A DNA stretch of 64,000 bases from Poriferisodalis sp965237655 (GTDB lineage Bacteria > Actinomycetota > Acidimicrobiia > Acidimicrobiales > Poriferisodalaceae): NCBI RefSeq assembly GCF_965237655.1, contig NZ_CBDEGB010000001.1:496001-560000 (forward strand), given 5' to 3'. The notes below the pieces were generated by a model, which did not search any database, was not told the DNA's origin, and was given only the letters and a program-made list of their open reading frames with translations. Shown here piece after piece: positions 32,226-40,339 of the stretch. Each line of letters starts with the position of its first letter. Within the stretch, counting starts at the first letter, position 1. The position numbers were made by a program, and so were the translations under genes.

Positions 32226-32532
32226 GGCGGCCTTCCCCTTCCGGTTCGGCTCAGTGGGTCGCAAAGTCCTCGGTGGAGGACCGGCAGGGTCCCAGTGGCT
32301 GAGCCCCCATTGTCGGCGGTGATATGAGGCCAAAACCAGGCACCAGAGCCAGCTTCACGCGTTGTTCACAATTGAGCAATGGCCCGGAAACCCTGGCTCG
32401 TTTGTATCGTGCGCACGGATATTGGTGTCAGCCGCCGACCGAGCCAGCTGCGCGCAGGCTCACCGGCCACACCCGATCCACCCTGGTTCACATCCGATTC
32501 AGTTCACATCCGATTCAGCGAAGGAGCATGCT
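32226..32532. promoter_or_regulatory. Divergent glnA-glnII regulatory region
   Basis: A 307-bp gene-free interval between divergent glutamine synthetase genes. It contains TTGTTCACAATTGAGCAAT near 32363, a GGAAACC block, and a perfect 16-bp tandem duplication at 32486-32517. A GlnR box of the GTNAC-N6-GAAAC type was sought but no convincing match was found by eye. Confidence 0.6.
32486..32517 (+). repeat. Perfect 16-bp tandem duplication upstream of glnII
   Basis: GTTCACATCCGATTCA occurs twice head to tail (32486-32501 and 32502-32517), ending 15 bp before the GTG start and just before the AAGGAG ribosome-binding site. The GTTCAC core is the same hexamer used in the PHO box at 43.4 kb, but here spaced 16 rather than 11 bp. 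Confidence 0.9.
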
Positions 32533-33546
32533 GTGACCTACCGGGCTGAGTACATCTGGACCGACGGCACCGAGCCCACGGTCGAAGTGCGTTCCAAGAC
32601 GAAGGTCCTTGCCGACGGCGAAGAGCCGGGCATCTGGGGATTTGACGGTTCCAGTACGAACCAGGCTGAAGGAAGCGACTCCGACGTCGTGCTGCAGCCC
32701 GTCTACACCTGTCCCGATCCGCTGCGCGGCGGCAACGACATCATGGTGATGTGCGAGACCCTCCTGCCCGAGACGTTGGAGCCGCACCCCACCAACATGC
32801 GGGCCAAGCTGCGGGCAATCCTCGACAAGTACGGCGATCAGGACTTCTGGTTCGGGCTCGAGCAGGAATACACCATGCTCGATCCGGTCACGAAGTGGCC
32901 CTCGGGCTTCCCGCCCAACGGCTTCCCCGGTCCCCAGGGGCCCTACTACTGCGGTGTCGGTGCGCTGCGCATCCACGGCCGCGATGTGGTCGAGCAGCAC
33001 ACCACTTGGTGCATGGACGCGGGCCTGGCCATCTCGGGCACCAACGCCGAGGTCATGCCCGGGCAGTGGGAGTTCCAGATCGGCCCGGTCGACGCCCTCA
33101 CCGTGGGCGATGAGATCTGGCTGGCCCGCTACCTGCTGTACCGCGCCGGTGAGGAGCACCAGATCGAGATCAGCCTCGCCGCCAAGCCCATGCAGGGTGA
33201 CTGGAACGGCGCCGGCATGCACACCAACGTGTCCACCAAGGCCATGCGCGAGAACTACGAGGCAGTGGTGAAAGCGGCCGAGTCGCTGGGCGCCCCCGGC
33301 AAGCCCGCGGAGCACATCGTCGGCTACGGCCACGGCATCGAGCTGCGCCTGACCGGCGAGCATGAGACCGAGCGCTACGACACGTTCAGCTACGGCGTGT
33401 CCGACCGTGGCGCCTCGGTGCGCATCCCCTGGCAGGTCCATCAGGAAGGCAAGGGCTACATCGAGGATCGTCGGCCAAACGCCAACGCCGATCCCTACGT
33501 GGTGACTGCGCTGCTGAGCCAGACCATCGGCGAAGTCCTCGCCTGA
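32533..33546 (+). CDS. glnII: Glutamine synthetase, type II
   Basis: A 337-residue GSII (eukaryote-type) enzyme. The GTG at 32533 has AAGGAG six bases upstream. Motifs: YIWTDGTEPTVEVRSKTKV, IWGFDGSSTNQAEGSDSDV, FGLEQEYTMLD, GPYYCGVG, GTNAEVMPGQWEFQIGP, NGAGMHTNVSTKAMR and the C-terminal RRPNANADPYVVTALL. GSII is an octamer-type enzyme (octa/decamer) found in some actinomycetes, often nitrogen-regulated by GlnR. It is divergent from a GSI gene, giving this organism two GS classes side by side. Confidence 0.96.
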   Translation: MTYRAEYIWTDGTEPTVEVRSKTKVLADGEEPGIWGFDGSSTNQAEGSDSDVVLQPVYTCPDPLRGGNDIMVMCETLLPETLEPHPTNMRAKLRAILDKYGDQDFWFGLEQEYTMLDPVTKWPSGFPPNGFPGPQGPYYCGVGALRIHGRDVVEQHTTWCMDAGLAISGTNAEVMPGQWEFQIGPVDALTVGDEIWLARYLLYRAGEEHQIEISLAAKPMQGDWNGAGMHTNVSTKAMRENYEAVVKAAESLGAPGKPAEHIVGYGHGIELRLTGEHETERYDTFSYGVSDRGASVRIPWQVHQEGKGYIEDRRPNANADPYVVTALLSQTIGEVLA

Positions 33547-33555
33547 CCTGACGCC

Positions 33556-35346
33556 CTAGCGGTAGAAGTTCGTGATCGGCATGCGCCGATCCTTGCCGAA
33601 GCTCTTCGCTGTGATGCGAGGACCGGGCGGCGACTGACGGCGCTTGTACTCGGCGATGTCGACGAGCCGCGTCACGCGGTGCACGAGCTCGGCGTCGGCA
33701 CTGAGCTCTTCGGCAACGTCAATCAACTCGGCCGCGCTGAGGTCGCCTTCCACATAGGCCTCCACCAGGGGGTCCAGCAGTTCGTAGGGCGGCAGGCTCT
33801 GGTCATCGCGCTGGTCGGGCCGCAGCTCCGCTGACGGCGGCTTGGTCACGCAGGCCTGCGGGATGCGTTCGCCGTCGCCCTGGCGGTTGCGCCACCCGCA
33901 CAGCTCGTACACCACCAGCTTGGGCACGTCGGAGATGACGGCGTACGCGCCGGCGGTGTCCCCGTACAGCGTCGTGTAGCCGACGGACGTCTCGGTCTTG
34001 TTGCCGGTGGTCAGCACGAGCCAGCCGAACCGATTCGACAGCGCCATGAGCAGGACGCCGCGGATGCGGCTCTGAAGGTTCTGATCGGTGAGGTCTGCGG
34101 CTGCCCGGTCGGCGGTTGAGCCGACGTCAGCAGCTCGGTCGGCAGCCGAACTGTTGTCGCCGGGGTTGGCGCCCTCGAGCATTCCGGCCAGGGCTGCGTG
34201 CGCGGGCTCGATCGGCACGGTTCTGAAGTCGATGCCCAGGTTGGCGGCGAGCTGGGCGGCGTCCGTGCGAGATCCTGCGCTCGAATAGCGCGACGGCATG
34301 GAGACGCCGTGGACGTGTTCGGGGCCGAGTGCGTCGGTGGCGATGGCTGCGACAGCGCTCGAGTCGATGCCGCCGGACAGTCCGACGGCCACGTCGGTGA
34401 AGCCGTTCTTGCGGACGTAATCGCGGGTCGCAACCACCAGCGCCAGCCACACCTCCTCCAGCGGGTCGAGCGGCGGCGTCAGCACGCTTTGTGCCGCACC
34501 TTCGCCGGTCGATGGGGAACGCTGGGCGTCTCCGATGTCCAGATCGCAGACGGCGACCTGATCGGCGAAGGCAGGAAGCCGGCACACGACGCTGCCGTCC
34601 GCGCCGGTCACGAACGAGCTGCCGTCGAAGACCAGCTCGTCCTGCCCGCCCACCTGGTTGACATAGACGACCGGAACGCCAAGCGCCGAGGCACGGGTCC
34701 GAGCGACTGCCTCCCGGTCGGTTTGCTTGCCGCGCCGGTACGGCGACCCGTTCAGGTTCACCAACAGCTGCGCGCCCATGGCAACTTGCGCGACCGCCGG
34801 ACTGGTGTCGGCCTCGCCCCCGATGATCGAGGGCAGCCCACCGTCGTCGGCGGCGGCGTCAGCAGTCCGCGGCGGCCCCCAAAGGTCTTCGCACACCGAC
34901 ACGCCGACGCGGACATCGCCGATCTCCAGCAATGGTCCCGCCTCGGTGCCGGGCACGAAGTAGCGCTGCTCGTCGAACACCGAGTAGTTGGGCAGCAGAT
35001 GCTTGCGAAACACGCCGCGCACCTCGCCGTCCCAGCACATCGCTGCGGAGTTCCACAACCGCACCGGCCCGGCCCGCCCGCTGTCCTCAGGGAAGCCCAC
35101 CACCGCAGGCACCTTCCCGGTGCCCCCAGCGATCCGCTCCAGCGCCCGTGCAGCGCCCTCCACGAATGCCGGCTTGAGCAACAGGTCCTCGGGCGGGTAC
35201 CCAGTCACCGTCAGCTCGCTGAACACCACCAGCTGCGCGCCCAGCTCCACAGCCTCCTCGTAGGCCGCCAGAACCATCTCGGCGTTCCCGTCAAGGTCCC
35301 CCAGCCGAAGGTTCAACTGCGCCAACCCCAAACGCACCCGAGCCAT
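33556..35346 (-). CDS. nadE: Glutamine-dependent NAD+ synthetase
   Basis: A 596-residue two-domain enzyme making NAD from deamido-NAD, ATP and glutamine. The N-terminal nitrilase-like glutaminase domain has FSELTVTGYPPEDLLL (catalytic Glu), FRKHLLPNYSVFDEQRYF (Lys) and VGVSVCEDLWG (Cys). The C-terminal synthetase domain has the PP-loop VGLSGGIDSSAVAAIA and later LTTGNKTETSVGYTTLYGD. A Ala/Asp-rich low-complexity insertion (SAADRAADVGSTADRAAADL) sits in a loop of the synthetase domain where shorter sequence is usual. I use the ATG at 35346 (MARVRLGLAQLN); the upstream frame is not conserved-looking. Confidence 0.95.
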   Translation of the reverse strand: MARVRLGLAQLNLRLGDLDGNAEMVLAAYEEAVELGAQLVVFSELTVTGYPPEDLLLKPAFVEGAARALERIAGGTGKVPAVVGFPEDSGRAGPVRLWNSAAMCWDGEVRGVFRKHLLPNYSVFDEQRYFVPGTEAGPLLEIGDVRVGVSVCEDLWGPPRTADAAADDGGLPSIIGGEADTSPAVAQVAMGAQLLVNLNGSPYRRGKQTDREAVARTRASALGVPVVYVNQVGGQDELVFDGSSFVTGADGSVVCRLPAFADQVAVCDLDIGDAQRSPSTGEGAAQSVLTPPLDPLEEVWLALVVATRDYVRKNGFTDVAVGLSGGIDSSAVAAIATDALGPEHVHGVSMPSRYSSAGSRTDAAQLAANLGIDFRTVPIEPAHAALAGMLEGANPGDNSSAADRAADVGSTADRAAADLTDQNLQSRIRGVLLMALSNRFGWLVLTTGNKTETSVGYTTLYGDTAGAYAVISDVPKLVVYELCGWRNRQGDGERIPQACVTKPPSAELRPDQRDDQSLPPYELLDPLVEAYVEGDLSAAELIDVAEELSADAELVHRVTRLVDIAEYKRRQSPPGPRITAKSFGKDRRMPITNFYR

Positions 35347-35466
35347 AGGCCAAACCCTACGCCCACCCCCCAACCCCACCACCGGGGCGAAGACACCATT
35401 TGGGCGCACGGAACCGAACCACCGCGCACTGCGTCAAAGAACAGCAACGAAGGATCAATCGAGTGA

Positions 35467-36531
35467 ATGTTGCGCGCGGAGGTAACGGCGATGGACGTGG
35501 GTACGATGCGCCGTCACCGGGGGGACGCTGTGGCGGCTACCGGCTTGGTAGTAGCGGGGGACGACCAGCGAGGTGGCGTAGTGGCCAAAGAGAGGGTCGA
35601 ACGTGACGAGGAAGATCTCGTCCGCCTGTACCTGACCGATATCGGCCAGTACCCCCTGCTGAACAAGGACGACGAGGTCCGGCTCGCCCAGCAGATCGAA
35701 AAGGGCATAGCTGCCAAGGACTCCCTCGAGTCCGACAGCGCCTTGGTCAATTCGAAGCTGTCGAGCGCCCAGCGCCGCCGCCTCGTGCGCACCCAGCGCG
35801 AAGGCGTACGAGCCGAGCGCACGTTCGTGCAGTCGAATCTGCGGCTGGTGGTGTCGATCGCGAAGAAGTACCAGGCGTCGGGGCTGCCGCTGCTCGATCT
35901 CATCCAGGAAGGCAACTTGGGCCTGATGCACGCAGTCGAGAAGTTCGACTGGCGCAAGGGCTTCAAGTTCTCGACCTACGCGACGTGGTGGATCCGCCAG
36001 GCGATCACCCGTGGCATTGCCAACACCGGCCGCACCATCCGGCTGCCGGTGCACGCAGGCGACACGCTGGCGCGCCTGCAGAAGGCCCGTTCCCGCCTCG
36101 AGCTGAAGTACGGCCGTCCCGCCACGCTCGGCGAGCTGGCGATCGAAGTCGACATGCCCGAGCAGAAGGTCACTGAGGCGCTGCGGTTTGCTGCCGAGCC
36201 GCTGTCGCTGTCGGAGCCGCTGCGCGAGGACAGCGACGCGGAGCTCGGCGATGTCGTCGAGGACCGCGCGGCCGAGTCGCCGTTCGAGGTGGCGGCCACC
36301 ACGCTGCTGCCCAGCGAGATCGTGCGACTGCTGTCGCCGCTGGACGAGCGCGAACGCGAGATCCTCAAGCTGCGCTACGGCCTCGACCGGGGCGAGCCCC
36401 GCACGCTCGAGGAGGTGGGCGAGCATTTCCAGCTGACCCGCGAGCGCATCCGCCAGATCGAGGCGCGGGCGATGTCGAAGCTCCGCCATCCCAGCACCGA
36501 TACGGGCGCTCGCGACCTGCTGTCGGTGTAG
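35467..36531 (+). CDS. Sigma-70 family RNA polymerase sigma factor (group 1/2)
   Basis: A 354-residue sigma factor. Region 1.2 reads DLVRLYLTDIGQYPLLNKDD, region 2 contains NLRLVVSIAKKYQASGLPLL, LIQEGNLGLMHAVEKFDWRK and FSTYATWWIRQAITRGIA, region 3 ARLQKARSRLELKYGRPATL, and region 4 LDEREREILKLRYGLDRGEP plus TLEEVGEHFQLTRERIRQIE. This is a primary-like sigma, either the housekeeping factor or a close paralogue; N-terminal region 1.1 is short. Translation may start at ATG 35491 or 35506 rather than 35467. Confidence 0.92.
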   Translation: MLRAEVTAMDVGTMRRHRGDAVAATGLVVAGDDQRGGVVAKERVERDEEDLVRLYLTDIGQYPLLNKDDEVRLAQQIEKGIAAKDSLESDSALVNSKLSSAQRRRLVRTQREGVRAERTFVQSNLRLVVSIAKKYQASGLPLLDLIQEGNLGLMHAVEKFDWRKGFKFSTYATWWIRQAITRGIANTGRTIRLPVHAGDTLARLQKARSRLELKYGRPATLGELAIEVDMPEQKVTEALRFAAEPLSLSEPLREDSDAELGDVVEDRAAESPFEVAATTLLPSEIVRLLSPLDEREREILKLRYGLDRGEPRTLEEVGEHFQLTRERIRQIEARAMSKLRHPSTDTGARDLLSV

Positions 36532-36579
36532 GCAGCGCAGCTTCCGCACCGGAAGCGTCGGCACCGGACGCCGCTGTCG

Positions 36580-37464
36580 ATGGCAAGCGCCGAAGCAGTC
36601 CCTGAATTCGACAACCTGTCAGCATTCGACAACCTGTCAGCGGCACCCGTGCATCAGGTGCTGCTCTGCGGGGACATCCACAGCAATGCCGAGGTCGCGG
36701 CTCGGGTGTCGGCCGCAGCGCTCGACGAGGGCTGCGCGGTTGTGCTGCAGGTCGGCGACCTGGGGTGGCGCCCGGGCGACGAACGCAGTGCCGAGATGTG
36801 CGAGGCGGTGGCCGGCGGTGGCGTGCCATGGGTCTTCATTGACGGGAATCATGAGCACCTCGGGGACTTGGCGTCGCGGGCGGCACCGCACCGCAGCCAG
36901 CGCTCACCAGGCGGCTTCGATCCCGATCCCGACGGGCTGTGGGGGCCGACGGAACCGATCCTGATTGCTCCCATGCTGTGGTGGGCTGCTCGAGGCTCAC
37001 GCTGGACGTGGCGCGGCACGAGATTCGGCGCGTTGGGCGGTGCGTGGTCGCCCGGCTGGCACTATCGCCAGCGGGGCTGGCGTTGGTTCCCGAGAGAGAC
37101 GATCAGCCGGCGAGACCTCGACGCGTTGAGCGACGAGCCGCTGGACGTGCTGGTGTGCCACGACGTTCCCGCCCGCGAACTCGTCGGGGAGGGATCGGGG
37201 TTCGCACGCCGAGGCGATACCCAGATCGGCGAGGCGAACAGCGCCCAGGTACGCACGGCAGCTCGGCGCACCGGGGCCCGGCTGGTCGTGCACGGCCACT
37301 GGCACATCGGTCACTTGTCGTTGCTCGACACGGGGCGGACGGAGCTGACCGACGTGGTGGGCCTGGCAGCGAACGGCGAGCCGGGCAGCCTGGCCGTGCT
37401 CGATCCAGTGACGCTGCAAATGCGATCAGCAGGTCTTGGCGGCGCGGGAAGCCGGCAGCGCTAG
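36580..37464 (+). CDS. Calcineurin-like metallophosphoesterase
   Basis: A 294-residue protein with all metallophosphoesterase motifs: LLCGDIHSN, LQVGDLGWRPGD, FIDGNHEHLGDL, LVCHDVPARELV and VVHGHWHIGHLS, which supply the two-metal site. Substrate is unknown. The N-terminus contains a perfect in-frame duplication FDNLSAFDNLSA (18-bp DNA repeat around 36607-36641). It is 48 bp downstream of the sigma factor gene on the same strand. Confidence 0.88.
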   Translation: MASAEAVPEFDNLSAFDNLSAAPVHQVLLCGDIHSNAEVAARVSAAALDEGCAVVLQVGDLGWRPGDERSAEMCEAVAGGGVPWVFIDGNHEHLGDLASRAAPHRSQRSPGGFDPDPDGLWGPTEPILIAPMLWWAARGSRWTWRGTRFGALGGAWSPGWHYRQRGWRWFPRETISRRDLDALSDEPLDVLVCHDVPARELVGEGSGFARRGDTQIGEANSAQVRTAARRTGARLVVHGHWHIGHLSLLDTGRTELTDVVGLAANGEPGSLAVLDPVTLQMRSAGLGGAGSRQR

Positions 37465-37520
37465 CTCACGGCGACGGTCTGGTTCTTGCGGCACGCGCCC
37501 CCAAGGGCGCGGCGGTTGGC

Positions 37521-37595
37521 TCAGGCCTCGCTGAGGCGCCGAACCACGATGACAATCAGGGCGCCGACGATCACGGCGAGCAACAGCTTCTTCAT
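37521..37595 (-). CDS. Tiny membrane peptide (24 aa)
   Basis: Minus-strand ATG frame encodes MKKLLLAVIVGALIVIVVRR followed by LSEA and TGA. It has a lysine-flanked hydrophobic helix, an arginine pair on the far side and an upstream AGAGGA about ten bases before the ATG, the layout of real small membrane proteins of actinobacteria (compare the short DLW-39-type proteins). No homologue is identified with certainty. Confidence 0.45.
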   Translation of the reverse strand: MKKLLLAVIVGALIVIVVRRLSEA

Positions 37596-37684
37596 GGTGC
37601 ATCGTCCTCTGTGACGGGTGGGCCGAAGTCATCGGCTCAGCGAATGCTACGCACACATTTTCCGAACACGGCGCGCGGCTCGAT

Positions 37685-37780
37685 TGGCGGAGGTGGACGG
37701 GAATCGAACCCGCCGGACGGGGATCGCCCGTCCCGCCCGCTTTGAAGGCGGGGGAGCCCACCAGGCGCTCAGACACCTCC
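37685..37780 (-). tRNA. selC: tRNA-Sec (anticodon TCA), CCA encoded
   Basis: A 96-nt minus-strand tRNA with the features of bacterial tRNA-Sec: long acceptor GGAGGTGT/CCACCTCC, D arm GAGCGCCTGGTGGGCTC with the 4-nt TGGT loop and an extended stem, anticodon arm CCCGCCTTCAAAGCGGG giving TCA, a long variable arm GGACGGGCGATCCCCGTCC, T arm CGGGTTCGATTCCCG, discriminator G and encoded CCA. It decodes UGA as selenocysteine together with the SelA and SelB encoded 17-19 kb away. Confidence 0.92.
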
Positions 37781-37931
37781 GTCGGTCATCTTTGCCCACC
37801 TTCGCGCCCCGCGCCAGCGGCCAAGCCCACTCGTGCTCGTCGGAAAATCAATTGATCGCGCCCCTGGGTATCGGCCAAGGTCATATCTCATTATGAATTT
37901 CATGTGTTTTCTCTGATTTTCAGGAGCATCA

Positions 37932-38564
37932 ATGATCTATGCCTATGTGGGTGCGAAGGGCGGTGTCGGCAATACCGTGACGGCCCTGCTTGCTGCGAGC
38001 AGTGCCAAGCGCGCCGGTCGCGATGTCGTGCTGGTCGATCTCACCGGCGACTTCGGTGTAGTGCTGGGCACAGCGCCCGATCTGCCGGGAATCGCCGAGT
38101 GGACCGCGGCAGACGAACTGTCATTGGGCGCGGCGTCGGCGCTGGCGGTCGATGTCGCGCCCGGGGTCAGCTTGTTACCGCGCGGCAGCGGCGATATCGA
38201 CGACGCCCGGCTCGGAACCCTGTGGTCGCTGCTCGCCGCCAAGCCACGGGTCAACATCATCGACGCGGGTCGCGGCCGGGCGGCGCTCGACCGGGTGGAG
38301 GGGCCGCGAGTGCGGCGGCTGCTCACGATGACCTGCTGCTACCAGGCGCTGCACCGAGCACGCGACGTCGTGGCCGAGGTTGACGACGTGATCGTGCTGA
38401 CCGACACGCAGCGTGCGCTGGGCCTCGCCGACATCGAAGCCGCATTGGGACGTCATGCCGATGCCGTCGTGGCGGTCGACCGCTCGATCTCGCGCTGGGC
38501 CGATGCGGGACTGCTGCTCGACCGTTGCGCGAAGTCGGCGCGGTCCCTGGATGCGTTCTTGTGA
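37932..38564 (+). CDS. CpaE/TadZ-like MinD-family ATPase of the Tad pilus locus
   Basis: A 210-residue P-loop protein starting MIYAYVGAKGGVGNTVTALL. The deviant Walker A normally reads KGGVGKT; here the second lysine is asparagine (residues 9-15), so ATP hydrolysis may be weak or lost, as reported for TadZ-type pilus proteins. VVLVDLTGDFGVVLG and IIDAGRGRAAL are the other nucleotide-site segments. TadZ/CpaE proteins position the pilus apparatus at the cell pole. Its stop overlaps the CpaF start by four bases (GTGA), indicating translational coupling. Confidence 0.83.
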   Translation: MIYAYVGAKGGVGNTVTALLAASSAKRAGRDVVLVDLTGDFGVVLGTAPDLPGIAEWTAADELSLGAASALAVDVAPGVSLLPRGSGDIDDARLGTLWSLLAAKPRVNIIDAGRGRAALDRVEGPRVRRLLTMTCCYQALHRARDVVAEVDDVIVLTDTQRALGLADIEAALGRHADAVVAVDRSISRWADAGLLLDRCAKSARSLDAFL

Positions 38565-39685
38565 ATCGCATGGCGCGGGCTGTCGGGCGGCATCCGGCAA
38601 GCAGGGCGCCGTCGAGCAGAGCCTTTGTGGAGGAGATCCACGAACGGTTCCTGCCGGCACCGGCGCCCGAGGCCCGTGACGTCGCGGCCGCTGTGGACAC
38701 CGCGGCACCGCTGCTCGACCGCAACCACGCTGCCGAGCTCGTGTCCGAAGTGCTGGCCCGCCTTGCGGGCATCGGCCCGCTCGCGCAGATCTGGGGCGAT
38801 GACGAGGTGAACGAGGTGATGATCAACGGCCCCGGCCCGATCGTCATCGAGCGGCGCGGCCGCCTGTCGACGCTGGGTTCGATCAGCGCCGCCGAGGTGC
38901 ACCGTCTTGTCGAGTACTTGCTGGGGCCGACGGGGCGCCGCGTGGATCGTCGCCTTCCCATGGTGGACGTACGGCTCGACGACCGCACGCGCTGCCACAT
39001 CGTCGTGCCGCCGGTTGCAGTGGACGGCCCGTACATCACGCTGCGCCGTTTCCCCGCCGACATCCGCCATCTCAGCGAGTTGGCACGTCCGGCAGACGTC
39101 GAATATCTGCATCGGCTTGTGGCTGAACGGGCCAACTTGATCGTCTTCGGCCCCACCAGCACCGGCAAGACCTCTCTGCTGGCGAGCTTGCTGGCCACGG
39201 TCGCCGACCGGGAGCGCCTCGTTGTGGTCGAGGAAGCAGCGGAGCTGCCCCGGCTGGGCGTCAGCACGGTGCGCCTCGAAGGCCAGCCGCCGAACGTCGA
39301 CGGGGTCGGAGCGGTGACGATGGCCGAGTTGGTGGCAGCGGCGCTGCGGATGCGACCCGACCGTCTGGTGATCGGCGAAGTGCGCGGCCCCGAAGCAGCG
39401 GCGCTGTTGCAAGCCCTCACGACCGGCCATCGCGGCTCGGTGTCGACCCTGCACGCCGACGATCCCGCGCATGCGCTGTGGCGGCTCGAACAGCTTGCTC
39501 GAACCGGTGGCGCGGTCGGCGATGTCGGCGCGCACATCGCGTCGGTCCTCGACGGCCTCATTCACATGAGTCGCGCTCCCGAGGGGCGCCGGACGGTCAC
39601 CGCCATCTACGAGGTGCGAAGCGACGGCTCGCTGCAGCGAACTGCTGGGTTGGACATGGCGGCGCGCGTGGCTGCGGCCGTGTGA
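38561..39685 (+). CDS. cpaF: CpaF/TadA-family secretion ATPase
   Basis: A 374-residue type II/IV secretion ATPase powering Tad (Flp) pilus assembly. Motifs: GDDEVNEVMINGPGPIVIE, LIVFGPTSTGKTSLLASLL (Walker A), the Asp box LVVVEEAAELPRL, Walker B RPDRLVIGEVRGPEAAALL and the His box TGHRGSVSTLHADDPA. The start is the GTG at 38561, overlapping the CpaE stop. Archaeal/actinobacterial-type TadA proteins have this length and order. Confidence 0.94.
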   Translation: MNRMARAVGRHPASRAPSSRAFVEEIHERFLPAPAPEARDVAAAVDTAAPLLDRNHAAELVSEVLARLAGIGPLAQIWGDDEVNEVMINGPGPIVIERRGRLSTLGSISAAEVHRLVEYLLGPTGRRVDRRLPMVDVRLDDRTRCHIVVPPVAVDGPYITLRRFPADIRHLSELARPADVEYLHRLVAERANLIVFGPTSTGKTSLLASLLATVADRERLVVVEEAAELPRLGVSTVRLEGQPPNVDGVGAVTMAELVAAALRMRPDRLVIGEVRGPEAAALLQALTTGHRGSVSTLHADDPAHALWRLEQLARTGGAVGDVGAHIASVLDGLIHMSRAPEGRRTVTAIYEVRSDGSLQRTAGLDMAARVAAAV

Positions 39686-39700
39686 TGGAAGCGGCTGAGC

Positions 39701-40339
39701 GTGCTGTTCGTACTGGTGCTGGCATGCGTGGGCGCGATCACGTCACCGGCGGCGCGCCAGTGGCTCCGCAAGCGTCGGCAACGGCGTCGAGACCGGGCGG
39801 CGGTTACATCCCGTTCGGCGCACATGGGCGACTTCTGCGCCGCCGTGTCGCGCCGGCTAGGTGGCGGAGACACACTGCTGCAGGCGCTGCGCGCTGCCGC
39901 CGGGGATGGCCCGATGTCGCTGCCGCTGGACCAGGTCTCGGACGAGCACGAGCGTGGGGTCACGCTGAGCCGCGCCGTGCAGCGATGGGCGACACGCGAG
40001 CAGACGTCCGAGGCGGCGCTGCTCTCGACGGCAGTGACGCTGGCCTCGGACCGGGTGGGGGCGCAGCCGCAGCTCTTCGACCACGTCGCTGCGACAGTCC
40101 GGGCGCGAGCCGACATGGCCGCCGAGGCTCGCGTCCACGCAGCGCAGGCCCGCGCTTCGGTCTGGGTCGTGGCGGCGTTGCCGTGGGCAGTCGCGCTCGC
40201 GCTGCTGGCCGAAGGCGGTGCTGCCGCCCGAGTGCTCACGTCCACACCGCTGGGCTGGTTCTGCGGCAGCGCGGCGGCCTTGGCAGAGCTGGCGGGCGTG
40301 ACATGGATGCGCGCCACGGTCGCACGGGCGATGCGATGA
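39701..40339 (+). CDS. tadB: TadB-like pilus platform protein
   Basis: A 212-residue protein with an N-terminal hydrophobic segment (VLFVLVLACVGAITS), a cytoplasmic helical region resembling the T2SSF domain (FCAAVSRRLGGGDTLLQALR, then SRAVQRWATREQ) and two C-terminal membrane segments. Sequence identity to TadB is weak and it is shorter than usual, but placement between cpaF and tadC makes the call likely. It starts GTG 15 bp after cpaF; its stop overlaps the next ATG (ATGA). Confidence 0.75.
   Translation: MLFVLVLACVGAITSPAARQWLRKRRQRRRDRAAVTSRSAHMGDFCAAVSRRLGGGDTLLQALRAAAGDGPMSLPLDQVSDEHERGVTLSRAVQRWATREQTSEAALLSTAVTLASDRVGAQPQLFDHVAATVRARADMAAEARVHAAQARASVWVVAALPWAVALALLAEGGAAARVLTSTPLGWFCGSAAALAELAGVTWMRATVARAMR

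Noticed and set aside
32226..32532. GlnR box upstream of glnA/glnII
   Set aside because: No match to GTNAC-N6-GAAAC with correct spacing was found by eye; only GTTCAC repeats are present.
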